A stretch of 64,000 nt of DNA from Eubacterium_B sp034180045 (GCA_034180045.1 JAXFOY010000015.1:160350-224349); one strand, 5' to 3'. Counted from the first letter of the stretch, positions 27,299-36,058 are shown. The notes: a model not told the origin generated them from the sequence alone. Program-made: numbers and translations.

Positions 27299-28486
27299 TT
27301 ATTTCTCCTCTATTATGCTTATGCCGGGAAGCGCCTTTCCCTCTAAAAACTCTAACGAAGCTCCGCCGCCTGTAGAAATGTGACTCATTTTATCTGCAAG
27401 TCCGAACTGTGTTGCCGCTGCTGCGGAATCTCCGCCTCCTATAATAGTGACCGCATCTGAATTTGCAAGCGCCAGGGCAATCGACTTTGTTCCGTTTGCG
27501 AAGTTTTCCATCTCAAAGACGCCCATAGGTCCATTCCATACAACTGTTTTTGCTCCTGCTATTTCATCAACAAATAGCTTGATTGACTCCTCTCCTATAT
27601 CCATTCCCATCATGGATTCAGGAATTTCGGTTCTCGAAACAGTCTTAGAATTCGCATCATTTCTGAATTCATCTGCACATACAACATCGACGGGAAGAAG
27701 GATTTTTACATTTGAGGCAGCTGCCTTTTCGAGCAGTTTTTTTGCTAATTCTACATGTTCTGCATCCAAAATCGATTTTCCTATTTCCAGTCCCATCGCT
27801 TTATAGAATGTATATGACATTCCTCCGCCTATAATTAGAGTATCCACCTTAGTTAACAAATTCTCGATTACCTTGATTTTGTCTCCTACCTTTGCTCCCC
27901 CCATAATCGCAACGAAAGGTCTTTGAGGATGCTCTAATGCCGAACCCAGAAATTCAACTTCTTTTTCAATCAAAAAACCAGAAACACATGGAAGATAGTC
28001 CGCGACCCCGGCAGTCGAAGCATGAGCTCTGTGTGCTGTCCCGAAAGCCTCTTGAACAAATACATCTCCCAGAGAAGCCAGCTCCATGGCAAAGCCGGAC
28101 TCATTGTCCGTTTCTTCCTTACGGAAGCGTACATTCTGCAAAAGAAGAACCTCGCCGTTATTTAGAGAATTCACCTGCTCTTTTACATTTTCGTCAACGA
28201 CCTTATCACAACCTGCAAAAACAACATTTTCGCCCAGTAATTCTGAAAGCCTTAAAGCTACAGGAGCAAGACTGAACTCAGGCTTTACTTCACCCTTAGG
28301 TCTGCCGAGATGAGACATTATAACTACTTTTGCCCCATTTTCCATCAAATATTTTATGGACGGAAGAGCTGCTCTTATTCTTGTATCATCAGTTATATTT
28401 TGTTCTTTATCAAGTGGCACATTAAAATCGCATCTTATAAGTGCACGCTTGCCTTTTAATTCGATGTCTTTTATCGTTTTTTTCAT
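27299..28486 (-). CDS. pgk: Phosphoglycerate kinase
   Basis: A 395-residue two-domain glycolytic kinase transferring phosphate from 1,3-bisphosphoglycerate to ADP. The N-terminal substrate domain has RCDFNVP and the SHLGRPKG basic patch. The C-terminal nucleotide domain has the VWNGPMGVFE and GGGDSAAA motifs. The frame continues nine codons upstream, but ATG 28486 with GGTGG and the family-typical MKKTIKDIELKGKR beginning is the likely start. It lies 13 bases after the gap stop. Confidence 0.98.
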   Translation of the reverse strand: MKKTIKDIELKGKRALIRCDFNVPLDKEQNITDDTRIRAALPSIKYLMENGAKVVIMSHLGRPKGEVKPEFSLAPVALRLSELLGENVVFAGCDKVVDENVKEQVNSLNNGEVLLLQNVRFRKEETDNESGFAMELASLGDVFVQEAFGTAHRAHASTAGVADYLPCVSGFLIEKEVEFLGSALEHPQRPFVAIMGGAKVGDKIKVIENLLTKVDTLIIGGGMSYTFYKAMGLEIGKSILDAEHVELAKKLLEKAAASNVKILLPVDVVCADEFRNDANSKTVSRTEIPESMMGMDIGEESIKLFVDEIAGAKTVVWNGPMGVFEMENFANGTKSIALALANSDAVTIIGGGDSAAAATQFGLADKMSHISTGGGASLEFLEGKALPGISIIEEK

Positions 28487-28499
28487 TTCCACCACTCTA

Positions 28500-29519
28500 C
28501 TATTTATTATCAACAGAGCTCATGTGCTCTATCAGATTCAAAATTTTTGATGAATATCCAAATTCGTTATCATAGTAAGCTATTAGCTTGAAAAAAGTAT
28601 CATCAAGCTGTATTCCTTGACGACAATCGTAAATTGATGTGTTTGCATCACCGATAAAATCGCTTGTTACACATTCGTCGTCCATATATTCAATAATTCC
28701 CTTCATATATGTTTCCGATGCTTCTTTTACTGCCGCATTGATTTCATCAAGTGAGGTTTTTTTCTTAAGCTCAACATTTAAGTCTACAACTGAAACATCT
28801 GCTGTAGGTACACGGAAAGAAATACCCGTTAATTTTCCGGCAACTTCCGGAATCACAAGTCCTACGGCCTTAGCAGCTCCTGTGGAAGTCGGAATAATGT
28901 TGCCGAATACACTTCTTCCTATACGCCAATCCTTAGTCGACTTTCCATCTACGGTTTTTTGCTTTGAAGTTGCAGCGTGAATTGTTGACATCAATCCTTT
29001 TTCAATCCCGAACTTATCCTCCAGAACCTTACATAGCGGTGCAAGGCAATTTGTAGTACATGATGCATTTGAAACAACCTGCATATCTTTTGTATACTTG
29101 TCGGTGTTTACTCCACAGACAAATGTTGGAGTTTCCTTATCCTTTGCAGGAGCGGAAATAATAACTTTTTTGGCACCAGCTTCTATATGTCCCATAGCTT
29201 TTTCTGTCGTTGTGTAAGCGCCTGTTGACTCTACGATATATTCAGCACCACACTCTTTCCATGGGATATTTCTGATTTCGGATTCCTTGTAAACCGGGAT
29301 TTTTTTGCCGTTAATTATAATTCCGTCTTCGTAGCAGTCTACATCAGCCGGGAACCTTCCAAATGTTGAATCATATTTTAGAAGGTATGCAAGATATTTC
29401 ATGTCTTCAGCACTTCTATAGTTAATTCCAACAATTTCAATCTCCGGATGTTCCAAAGACGCTCTCATTACAAGTCGTCCTATTCTTCCGTATCCACTGA
29501 TACCAACTTTAATTGACAT
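28500..29519 (-). CDS. gap: Glyceraldehyde-3-phosphate dehydrogenase (type I)
   Basis: A 339-residue NAD-dependent glycolytic dehydrogenase. The Rossmann motif is GYGRIGR (9-15); the catalytic Cys154 is in SNASCTTNC; the S-loop and TGAAKAVG/PTADVSVVDL segments are conserved. SD GGAGGG precedes the ATG. It follows rpoN by 65 bases, with no terminator seen between. The regulator CggR, which often precedes gap in Bacillota, is absent; rpoN occupies that position. Confidence 0.97.
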   Translation of the reverse strand: MSIKVGISGYGRIGRLVMRASLEHPEIEIVGINYRSAEDMKYLAYLLKYDSTFGRFPADVDCYEDGIIINGKKIPVYKESEIRNIPWKECGAEYIVESTGAYTTTEKAMGHIEAGAKKVIISAPAKDKETPTFVCGVNTDKYTKDMQVVSNASCTTNCLAPLCKVLEDKFGIEKGLMSTIHAATSKQKTVDGKSTKDWRIGRSVFGNIIPTSTGAAKAVGLVIPEVAGKLTGISFRVPTADVSVVDLNVELKKKTSLDEINAAVKEASETYMKGIIEYMDDECVTSDFIGDANTSIYDCRQGIQLDDTFFKLIAYYDNEFGYSSKILNLIEHMSSVDNK

Positions 29520-29584
29520 AATAACCCTCCATGTCTCATTTTATTTTGAATTAAAGCTATATAAGTTAAAAGGTGTAAATTCAC

Positions 29585-30955
29585 CTAAAAACGTCTTCTT
29601 TTGGATGAAGGCAAAACACCTATATCATCCCTGTATTTTGCAACCGTTCTTCTTGAAATTTCAATGCCTTTTGCTATGAGCATCTCCGATATTTTTGAAT
29701 CGCTAAGAGGTTTTTGCGGATTTTCGTTTTCTATAAATTCCTTAATCATCGATTTTATGCTGTTTGAGGAAATCCCGCTTCCGTCCTCATTGACGATTCC
29801 GCTTGTAAAGAAGTATTTAAGCTCAAAAACCCCTCTTGGGCATTGCATATACTTACCGTTTATAGCGCGGCTTACCGTTGATTCGTGAACACCTACCTCA
29901 TCAGCTATTTGTTTAAGTGTAAGAGGCTTAAGATATCGGTCACCCTTATCGAAGAAGTCATTCTGAAAACGAACAATCGCTGTAGCTACATTAAAAATTG
30001 TCCTTTTTCTTTGTTCAATGCTCTTTATTAACCATATTGCGGAGTTGAATCTATTATTTAGATATTTAGCAAGTTCTTCATTGTTCTTCGCCTCTTCAGA
30101 CAAAGTATTATAATACGGACTTATAATAAGCTGCGGGCTGCTCACATCGTTTCCGGAAACTACATATTCGTCATTTATATGCTCTACATATACATCCGGG
30201 ACTATGTATCTGACACTTTTATCCGAGTCATATAGTCTTCCCGGCTTAGGCTCCAAGCGTTTAATTTTATCGGCTATCGCCTGAACATCTGAAAGTGATA
30301 TGCCAAGTTCCTTAGAAATAAGACTGTATTTATTGTCTGCAAGCTCTTCCAGTCTGTTGTCGATGACAAACTCTATTTCGTCTGTAAGTTCACCAAGTGC
30401 AGCAAGTTGAATAACCAGGCATTCGCTTAAGCTTCTCGCTCCTATTCCTGCCGGCTCAAACGTATGAATCACATCAAGAACTTTAACGCACCTTTTTACA
30501 TCTACTTTCATCACCTGAGAAATTTCTTCTAAAGACATGGAAAGATAGCCGTTATCATCTATAGTTTCGATAATATAACGGCCTATTTCGGCATCTCTAT
30601 CCTTTAATCCCGAGAAATGCAACTGTTCTATCAGGTATTCCGTCAAAGTATAGCGGAATGCCACAAAATTCTCATACGAATAGTCGCTTCCGGAACTGTT
30701 TTCCTCCCAGTGTTTGTAGCTTTCAACATTATCATCTGCCTGAATCAGCTGGTCCCGCAAACTGTCAATATCGATTTCTCGCTCCTTGTGTTCACTAAAG
30801 TCGGCTTCAAGTATGGGATTTTCGATTAATTCGTTATCTATATATTCGTTTAACTCTTGGTTGCTATATTGTAAAATCTGTATCGCCTGAATCAGTTCGG
30901 GCGTCATTGCTAATTTTTGGCTTTGTTCTATGGTTAATTCATATCCTATTTTCAA
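29585..30955 (-). CDS. rpoN: RNA polymerase sigma-54 factor
   Basis: A 456-residue sigma-54. Region I is the N-terminal Gln/Leu-rich activator-response segment (QKLAMTPELIQAIQILQYSNQEL). The acidic region II is short; the core-binding domain (about 85-280) contains RLEPKPGR. A helix-turn-helix (TLKQIADEVGVHESTVSRAING) precedes the RpoN box SRRTVAKYRD (434-443), which recognises the -24 element. The start is TTG at 30955, seven bases after GGAGGG. No sigma-54 activator (AAA+ enhancer-binding protein) or -24/-12 promoter is visible in the window, so its regulon is elsewhere. Confidence 0.97.
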   Translation of the reverse strand: MKIGYELTIEQSQKLAMTPELIQAIQILQYSNQELNEYIDNELIENPILEADFSEHKEREIDIDSLRDQLIQADDNVESYKHWEENSSGSDYSYENFVAFRYTLTEYLIEQLHFSGLKDRDAEIGRYIIETIDDNGYLSMSLEEISQVMKVDVKRCVKVLDVIHTFEPAGIGARSLSECLVIQLAALGELTDEIEFVIDNRLEELADNKYSLISKELGISLSDVQAIADKIKRLEPKPGRLYDSDKSVRYIVPDVYVEHINDEYVVSGNDVSSPQLIISPYYNTLSEEAKNNEELAKYLNNRFNSAIWLIKSIEQRKRTIFNVATAIVRFQNDFFDKGDRYLKPLTLKQIADEVGVHESTVSRAINGKYMQCPRGVFELKYFFTSGIVNEDGSGISSNSIKSMIKEFIENENPQKPLSDSKISEMLIAKGIEISRRTVAKYRDDIGVLPSSKRRRF

Positions 30956-30994
30956 GACAAAACCCTCCGATTATCAAACAGACTTTATGCAATT

Positions 30995-31023
30995 ATTATA
31001 CCATATTTACACAGTTCTTGCAA
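30995..31023 (-). promoter_or_regulatory. SigA-type promoter of rpoN-gap-pgk-tpiA
   Basis: Minus strand: TTGCAA (31018-31023), 17-base spacer ending in TGG, TATAAT (30995-31000). It combines a fair -35, ideal spacing, a perfect -10 and an extended -10. It abuts the trmL stop. Confidence 0.75.
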
Positions 31024-31494
31024 TCATTTGAGGTTCGGAAAATTAAGCTGTCGCAAGGCTTCAAAGAGTATAATATTTGCTGAATTTGATAGATTAAACG
31101 ACCTGAGTCTGGTGTTTTCACTCATAGGAATTCTAATCGTCGTATCATGATACTCAGCTATAAAATCACTCGGCAGACCTTTTGTTTCCTTTCCGAATAT
31201 AAACATATCTTCATCCATATATTCAAAATCAGTATAAATATGTTCACTCTTTGTTGTAGCAAGAAACTTACGATTATATGAGTATTTTTTTAGAAACGCC
31301 TCTAGTGAAACATGCACTTCCAAATCAACATATTCCCAATAATCAAGACCTGCTCGTCTAACTGCTTTTTCACTTATATCAAAGCCCAGCGGCTCTACCA
31401 AATGAAGTTTTGTATCTGTAGCTGCACATGTCCTGGCGATATTTCCGGTGTTCGGCGGAATCTCCGGTTCAACAAAAACTATATGTAAAGCCAT
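31024..31494 (-). CDS. trmL: tRNA (cytidine/uridine(34)-2'-O)-methyltransferase
   Basis: A 156-residue SPOUT-fold methyltransferase modifying the wobble base of leucine tRNAs. The knot motifs are visible: NTGNIARTC (17-25), FGKETKGLP, and the C-terminal IRIPM...RSFNLSNSANIILFEALRQL. The short length, without an RNA-binding extension, is typical of TrmL/CspR. It starts next to the M19 dipeptidase stop (31495), and its stop codon borders the rpoN promoter. Confidence 0.94.
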   Translation of the reverse strand: MALHIVFVEPEIPPNTGNIARTCAATDTKLHLVEPLGFDISEKAVRRAGLDYWEYVDLEVHVSLEAFLKKYSYNRKFLATTKSEHIYTDFEYMDEDMFIFGKETKGLPSDFIAEYHDTTIRIPMSENTRLRSFNLSNSANIILFEALRQLNFPNLK

Positions 31495-32454
31495 TTATCT
31501 ACCTATATTCTCCCTCAAAACTCTAAGCGCATTAATATGAGAAATCTTATCGATTTCATCGTCCGTAAAATGCTTACGCATTCTATCAATTAACGGGTTA
31601 AAGCCGGTGAAATCAATCAATTCTCCATTATCGTCAATTCCGTCAAAGTCCGAACCGAAGGCTACAGCATCTATCCCCGCTTTGTTTTTCATGTATTCCA
31701 GATGCTCTATAATTCTGTTAAAGCTTGCCGGCTCTTCACTCTCATTTAGAAAACTTCCGTAAAAATTAATACCGCAAACTCCACCTTTGTCACCAAGCGT
31801 TTTAAGCTGTTCGTCAGTCAAATTCCTCGGATGATTACAGAGCGCTCTTGCACATGAATGCGAGGCTATAAACGGTTTTTTGCTCAACTTGGCAACATCG
31901 TAAAAGCCTCCTTCATTTAGGTGAGAACAGTCTATAATCATACCTAGTTCGTTCATCTTTTCGATAACATCCATTCCAAAAACTTTAAGTCCTCTTAGGT
32001 GAGCCGCTTCATCTCTGCTGTTAGGATATGCAACACAGTTCTCATAGTTCCAAATCAGCCCTATCATTCTTACACCCATATTGAAAACTTCGTCCAATCT
32101 TTCTATTTTATTTTCCAAAAAGGCAGCATCTTCAATCGTCAAAATAGATGAAATATAACCTTCTTGTGCGTTTTTTTCTATATCCTCTACAGTAAGTGCG
32201 GGTTTTATAATATCTTTGTGCATCTCCATTTTGTCAGAATATGTCTTATATATTCCCTTGAGAATTTCATATGGCCCGATATCCATCTTTTTCCATGGCA
32301 AATACATTGCAAAGCACTGAGCCAGAGAATTACCTTCTCTAAGCTTATTCAGGTTTATTGCTGTAGTTCCCTCAAGCAGGCTTTGTTCCTTGTTCCGCCA
32401 GCATTCTAACAATGTATCACAATGTAAATCAATTACTTTTATATTATTTTTCAT
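31495..32454 (-). CDS. M19 membrane-dipeptidase-type metallopeptidase
   Basis: A 319-residue renal-dipeptidase-family TIM-barrel enzyme with a binuclear zinc site. Ligand motifs are DLHCDT (His11, Asp13), the bridging Glu in LTIEDAAFL, IIDCSHL, and ASHSCARALCNHPRN. GSDFDGI is a further conserved segment. There is no signal peptide with this start, so the enzyme is probably cytoplasmic. The frame is open further upstream, but ATG 32454 follows GGAGG and gives the typical N terminus. The substrate is probably dipeptides, possibly including D-residues; this is not proven. Confidence 0.93.
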   Translation of the reverse strand: MKNNIKVIDLHCDTLLECWRNKEQSLLEGTTAINLNKLREGNSLAQCFAMYLPWKKMDIGPYEILKGIYKTYSDKMEMHKDIIKPALTVEDIEKNAQEGYISSILTIEDAAFLENKIERLDEVFNMGVRMIGLIWNYENCVAYPNSRDEAAHLRGLKVFGMDVIEKMNELGMIIDCSHLNEGGFYDVAKLSKKPFIASHSCARALCNHPRNLTDEQLKTLGDKGGVCGINFYGSFLNESEEPASFNRIIEHLEYMKNKAGIDAVAFGSDFDGIDDNGELIDFTGFNPLIDRMRKHFTDDEIDKISHINALRVLRENIGR

Positions 32455-32545
32455 ATAGCATTCCTCCGTTATATTATATATATTAAACCTTTTATAATAT
32501 AAAGCAATATAACAACGATTATAAATAAATATTTTTATTAATACA

Positions 32546-32574
32546 AAGACAAAATACAATTTTTCGTTTATAAT
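32546..32574 (+). promoter_or_regulatory. Promoter of hom
   Basis: AAGACA (32546-32551), 17-base spacer, TATAAT (32569-32574), 30 bases before the hom ATG. The -35 matches consensus at four of six positions. Confidence 0.55.
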
Positions 32575-32604
32575 ATCTCCTAACGGAATCTAGGAGGAAA
32601 TATC

Positions 32605-33570
32605 ATGAAGAAGATAAATATAGGACTTCTGGGCTTTGGTACTGTTGCCGGAGGATGCTTCGATATACTTAACAAAAATAATGCTTTGATTTCAAGGCGT
32701 AGCAATTGTGAGTTTAATATCAGCAAAGTTTTCGTAAGAAATCCTGAAAAGGCTATTGCCAAGGGGCTGGATAAGAATCTTATCGTCGAAAATCCTGATG
32801 AGATTTTTAATGATTCTAACATAGACATCGTAGTTGAAGCTATCGGTGGAATTGAACCTGCTTCAACTTATATGTTAAAGGCGATGAATTCAGGCAAGCA
32901 TATAGTCACACCCAATAAGGCTGCTGTAGCTGAAAACTATGAGCTATTAAAGGAAACAGCTCTTAAAAATAACGTCACTTTCAGATTTGAAGCAAGTGTA
33001 TGCGGAGGTATTCCCGCTCTTACAGCCATATCCGAGGCCCTATCCGGAAATGAATTCTGTGAGGTCATGGGAATAGTAAACGGTACCACAAACTATATAC
33101 TTACAGGCATGGAGCTTAATAATCTTGATTACGATACTGTGCTAAAAGATGCTCAGGCTAAGGGTTTTGCAGAGGCTGACCCTACCGCTGATGTAGAAGG
33201 CATCGATGCTGCTAATAAGCTTTCAATTTTGATGGCGCTATGCTTCGACAAATATATAAAACCCGGGGATATTCCAACTGAAGGAATAAGCAAAATAAAT
33301 ATGTCCGATATTGAAAATGCACGTTCCAAAGGATGCAGAATAAAGCTTATCGCCTCTGCAAAATCAGATGGAGACAGAGTAATCTTCGGGGTAAAACCTA
33401 CACTTTTGCCCGTAACTCACCCTCTCGCTTCTGTTTCAAACGAGTATAACGCTGTGTACGTAACAGGCGATGCTGTTGGTGAACTTATGTTTTACGGTGC
33501 AGGTGCGGGTGCTCTACCGACAGGAAGTGCTGTTGTCGGAGACATAATAGCTATAGGAAAAGGTATTTAA
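32605..33570 (+). CDS. hom: Homoserine dehydrogenase, short form without ACT domain
   Basis: A 321-residue enzyme reducing aspartate semialdehyde to homoserine for threonine/methionine synthesis. The nucleotide-binding motif is GLLGFGTVAGG (7-17). The catalytic core has TPNKAAVAE, GIVNGTTNYIL and EADPTADVEGIDAANKL. It ends soon after GAGAGALPTGSAVVGDI and so lacks the roughly 100-residue C-terminal ACT domain that gives threonine feedback in the common 430-residue form. The stop appears genuine, because the next gene follows after 13 bases with its own SD. Feedback inhibition by threonine is therefore doubtful. Confidence 0.92.
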   Translation: MKKINIGLLGFGTVAGGCFDILNKNNALISRRSNCEFNISKVFVRNPEKAIAKGLDKNLIVENPDEIFNDSNIDIVVEAIGGIEPASTYMLKAMNSGKHIVTPNKAAVAENYELLKETALKNNVTFRFEASVCGGIPALTAISEALSGNEFCEVMGIVNGTTNYILTGMELNNLDYDTVLKDAQAKGFAEADPTADVEGIDAANKLSILMALCFDKYIKPGDIPTEGISKINMSDIENARSKGCRIKLIASAKSDGDRVIFGVKPTLLPVTHPLASVSNEYNAVYVTGDAVGELMFYGAGAGALPTGSAVVGDIIAIGKGI

Positions 33571-33583
33571 CGGAGGAATCTAA

Positions 33584-34084
33584 ATGAGTCTATACAAAGA
33601 TTGGGAGAAGCTTCTCAACGGACAAACAAAGGAGACAATTGATAAGTTTTGGAAAGAATACTCTGAAACCGAGTCCAAAATTTATGCCCATGTTCTCGCA
33701 AATCACAAGGAACATCTAAAAGGTAAGGTTTCGGACCTCGTGGATAAATTTGAGTGTGATAAAATCATATTCACAGGCTTCCTTGACGGAATAGTTAACA
33801 GTCTCAATACCGAGTTTAATGTTGAAGATATAACTCTTGACAGTGAGATTGATCTTGATGTTAACTTTGAAAAACTTTATTTTAATATGCATAAAGCAGA
33901 TGCCGACTATCTATGGGGACTGGAAGAATGGAATAATGTTCTAAGCGAAGAGAAAAGAGCTGAAATTTATGACGATTTTCGTCGCTCCAGAACGGTTCAT
34001 GTAGAGAAAAAGCCCGGCAGAAACGAACCTTGTCCATGCGACAGCGGCAAAAAATACAAGAACTGCTGCGGAAAAAGAGTCTAA
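33584..34084 (+). CDS. SEC-C motif protein
   Basis: A 166-residue protein whose first 140 residues are helical and acidic and not recognised. It ends in a SEC-C zinc finger (PGRNEPCPCDSGKKYKNCCG, residues 144-163) like that at the C terminus of SecA, where it binds zinc and SecB or ribosomes. Similar small YecA/YchJ-like proteins exist, but their functions are largely unknown. SD CGGAGG lies nine bases before the ATG, 13 bases after hom, so the two are cotranscribed. Confidence 0.85.
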   Translation: MSLYKDWEKLLNGQTKETIDKFWKEYSETESKIYAHVLANHKEHLKGKVSDLVDKFECDKIIFTGFLDGIVNSLNTEFNVEDITLDSEIDLDVNFEKLYFNMHKADADYLWGLEEWNNVLSEEKRAEIYDDFRRSRTVHVEKKPGRNEPCPCDSGKKYKNCCGKRV

Positions 34085-34092
34085 CAAAATAT

Positions 34093-34130
34093 AAAACCTG
34101 AGAGATGATAATATTCTCTTAGGTTTTTTT
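34093..34130. terminator. Terminator after hom-SEC-C operon
   Basis: 12-bp stem AAACCTGAGAGA/TCTCTTAGGTTT (one G-U) with a 9-base loop and a trailing T7 on the plus strand. It can also serve the convergent GNAT gene. Confidence 0.85.
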
Positions 34131-34134
34131 CTAA

Positions 34135-34680
34135 TTACATATCTTGCGATTTTGATTTTGAGAAATACTTGAAAGTTTCATCTTCGCATGTATAGTCCAT
34201 GTCTCTGCTCAACATTTTGAATGAAGAAATGTTTTCATGAAAGCACTTTGCCACTACCTTAGATACAAGACCGCTATCTAATGCCCAGTTCAAAGCTCCG
34301 TAAAATGCTTCCGCCCCATAAGCCATACCTGACATGTCCGGCAAAATTCGACAACCGAGTTCGCAAACAGATATAAGCGCCTTACCTGATTCTTCATTTC
34401 TAAAATCAAATAGTACCGCCTCACCTATCATTTCGCCCTTAAGTCTGACAGCAAAATTTATAGCTTCATGAGCGAAAAAATCCTCTTTTGCAACCCTGTA
34501 AAAACTGTCGTAAAGCGGAACGCCCTCTATGCTGAGCATATCATCGTAACCCCAGTATTTATTTCGACTTTTATCAAAAATTATCTCGTTATATACTTCT
34601 ATATCCTTCTCTTTAATCCCGTCCAGGAGCAATCTATCCGTTTTAATTTCGGGAATATATTCCCAATTCCATTTTTCCAA
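34135..34680 (-). CDS. GNAT family N-acetyltransferase
   Basis: A 181-residue GNAT acyl-CoA transferase of the RimJ/RimL-like group. The beginning IKTDRLLLDGIKEKDIEVYNEI is typical of that group. The beta4-alpha3 region with the expected acetyl-CoA loop is ELGCRILPDMSGMAYGAEAFYGALNWAL, followed by the C-terminal VVAKCFHENISSFKMLSRDMDY (the N-x-x-S motif). The start is TTG at 34680 with AAAGGA eight bases upstream; no ATG is suitable. It follows nth after one base. The acceptor (protein N terminus, antibiotic or metabolite) is unknown. Confidence 0.82.
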   Translation of the reverse strand: MEKWNWEYIPEIKTDRLLLDGIKEKDIEVYNEIIFDKSRNKYWGYDDMLSIEGVPLYDSFYRVAKEDFFAHEAINFAVRLKGEMIGEAVLFDFRNEESGKALISVCELGCRILPDMSGMAYGAEAFYGALNWALDSGLVSKVVAKCFHENISSFKMLSRDMDYTCEDETFKYFSKSKSQDM

Positions 34681-34681
34681 A

Positions 34682-35317
34682 TTATTTATCCTTTTTTATT
34701 CTTTTCTTACATAAACTTTCAATACCGCAGTTTTCACAATCGGGTCTACGCGCATTGCAACACTGCCTGCCATGGAAAATCAAAAGGTGGTGTGCCTTTG
34801 ACCATCTGTATTTAGGAATTGCCTTCATCAAGGCTTTTTCTGTCATAAGCTCGTTTTCTTCTTTACAAAGCCCGATGCGATTTGAAACCCTGAATACATG
34901 AGTGTCTACAGCTATATGCGGTTCACCGAAGCCTACAGATAAAACAACATTTGCCGTTTTTCTTCCTACGCCTGCCAAAGATGTCAAAGCCTTAAAATCC
35001 TGTGGAACCTTGCCGTCATACTCCGAAACAAGTGATTTTGCTAAATTTACTATATTCTTTGATTTTGTTTTGTACATCCCGATTCGCCTTATATACGTCT
35101 CAACTTCCAAGGGGTTTGCACTTGCCAAAGCTTCTGCATTCGGATAGGTTTCAAAGAGTTGCGGAGTAACCTTGTTTACACTTTTATCCGTCGTCTGCGC
35201 AGAAAGAGCTACCGCAATTATAAGCTCGAACACGTTTTTATGATGCAAGGCACAATCTGCATCAGGGTACATATTTTCCAATCTATCCAGAATTAAATTT
35301 ACAGTCTGTCTATTCAT
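34682..35317 (-). CDS. nth: Endonuclease III
   Basis: A 211-residue bifunctional DNA glycosylase/AP lyase for oxidised pyrimidines. The helix-hairpin-helix LAGVGRKTANV contains the catalytic Lys120, and Asp138 follows in VDTHVFR. The [4Fe-4S] loop is Cys187-x6-Cys194-x2-Cys197-x5-Cys203. All catalytic and cluster residues are in place and the length is normal. It is divergent from the GntR gene across a very short gap that holds the GntR promoter. Confidence 0.97.
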   Translation of the reverse strand: MNRQTVNLILDRLENMYPDADCALHHKNVFELIIAVALSAQTTDKSVNKVTPQLFETYPNAEALASANPLEVETYIRRIGMYKTKSKNIVNLAKSLVSEYDGKVPQDFKALTSLAGVGRKTANVVLSVGFGEPHIAVDTHVFRVSNRIGLCKEENELMTEKALMKAIPKYRWSKAHHLLIFHGRQCCNARRPDCENCGIESLCKKRIKKDK

Positions 35318-35329
35318 ATCTTACCTTTC

Positions 35330-35359
35330 TTGACAATATATACTCTGAAAATATATAAT
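35330..35359 (+). promoter_or_regulatory. Consensus promoter placing a leaderless GntR start
   Basis: TTGACA (35330-35335), 18-base spacer, TATAAT (35354-35359), with both hexamers perfect. The expected transcription start falls at about 35366, which is the A of the GntR ATG. The TTG that begins the longest open frame is the first half of the -35 hexamer. Confidence 0.7.
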
Positions 35360-35365
35360 TCACAC

Positions 35366-36058
35366 ATGGATATTATACAGCAATTAATAACAGAAAAAAA
35401 TAAGGAACTCTCGCTGCCCGACAAAATCTACGATGAGCTTCTCAGAGACATTCTCACCGGCGTTTTACCCCGTGATTCCTGGCTCGTTGAAGCAAAGTTA
35501 TGTGAGAAATATAATGCAAGCAGGACGCCTGTACGTGAAGCGTTTCGACGCCTCGAAATGGACGGTCTACTCGAATACATACCTAGACGCGGTGAATTTG
35601 TTCGCGGATTTACATTCGAGGAAATCAGCGATATGCTGCACATACGCGCCGACTTGGAGGTACGAGCGGTAAGCTGGAGTATAGAGCGCATTTCCGAAGA
35701 GGAAGAGGAAGAACTGACAGATATATTCCGATATATGGAATTTTACACGCGAAAAAACGACATTCACATGATGATGAATGTGAATACGGCGTTTCACCAT
35801 CATATCTATAAAACCGCACACGACAGAATGCTTGATAAAACCTTGAGCACTTATCTCACTTATTGCAAGTATTGCTGTCCTCCAAACTATTTTGCACCTA
35901 AGTTTTTGGACAAAACCTTAGAGGAAAGAAGAAGGATTTTCAGCGCATATGCAAATAAAGATGTTCTAAATGGTGCAAGAGCAATGAAACTGCATATGAA
36001 TAGCGTTATAAAACGTGCTATGGAAAATATCGATACCAAAATATACACTAAAAAATAA
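35366..36058 (+). CDS. GntR family (FadR/FCD-type) transcriptional regulator
   Basis: A 230-residue regulator. The N-terminal winged helix-turn-helix has the GntR signature LSLPDKIYDELLRDILTGVLP then EAKLCEKYNASRTPVREAFRRLEMDGLLEYIPRRGEFV. The all-helical C-terminal FCD ligand domain (about 80-225) has Asp/His positions (RADLEVRAV, FHHHIYKTAHD) compatible with metal and organic-acid binding. ATG 35366 has no SD; the promoter geometry suggests a leaderless mRNA. It is monocistronic, so its target is not indicated; nth is divergent and could be affected because the promoter lies directly upstream of it. Confidence 0.88.
   Translation: MDIIQQLITEKNKELSLPDKIYDELLRDILTGVLPRDSWLVEAKLCEKYNASRTPVREAFRRLEMDGLLEYIPRRGEFVRGFTFEEISDMLHIRADLEVRAVSWSIERISEEEEEELTDIFRYMEFYTRKNDIHMMMNVNTAFHHHIYKTAHDRMLDKTLSTYLTYCKYCCPPNYFAPKFLDKTLEERRRIFSAYANKDVLNGARAMKLHMNSVIKRAMENIDTKIYTKK

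Noticed and set aside
27937..28313. Open frames of 75-112 codons antisense to pgk
   Set aside because: They are frames complementary to a well-conserved gene, without SD or recognisable sequence.
35330..35365. TTG start for the GntR regulator, giving 12 extra residues
   Set aside because: The codons overlap a perfect -35/-10 promoter, and the family N terminus fits the ATG at 35366.
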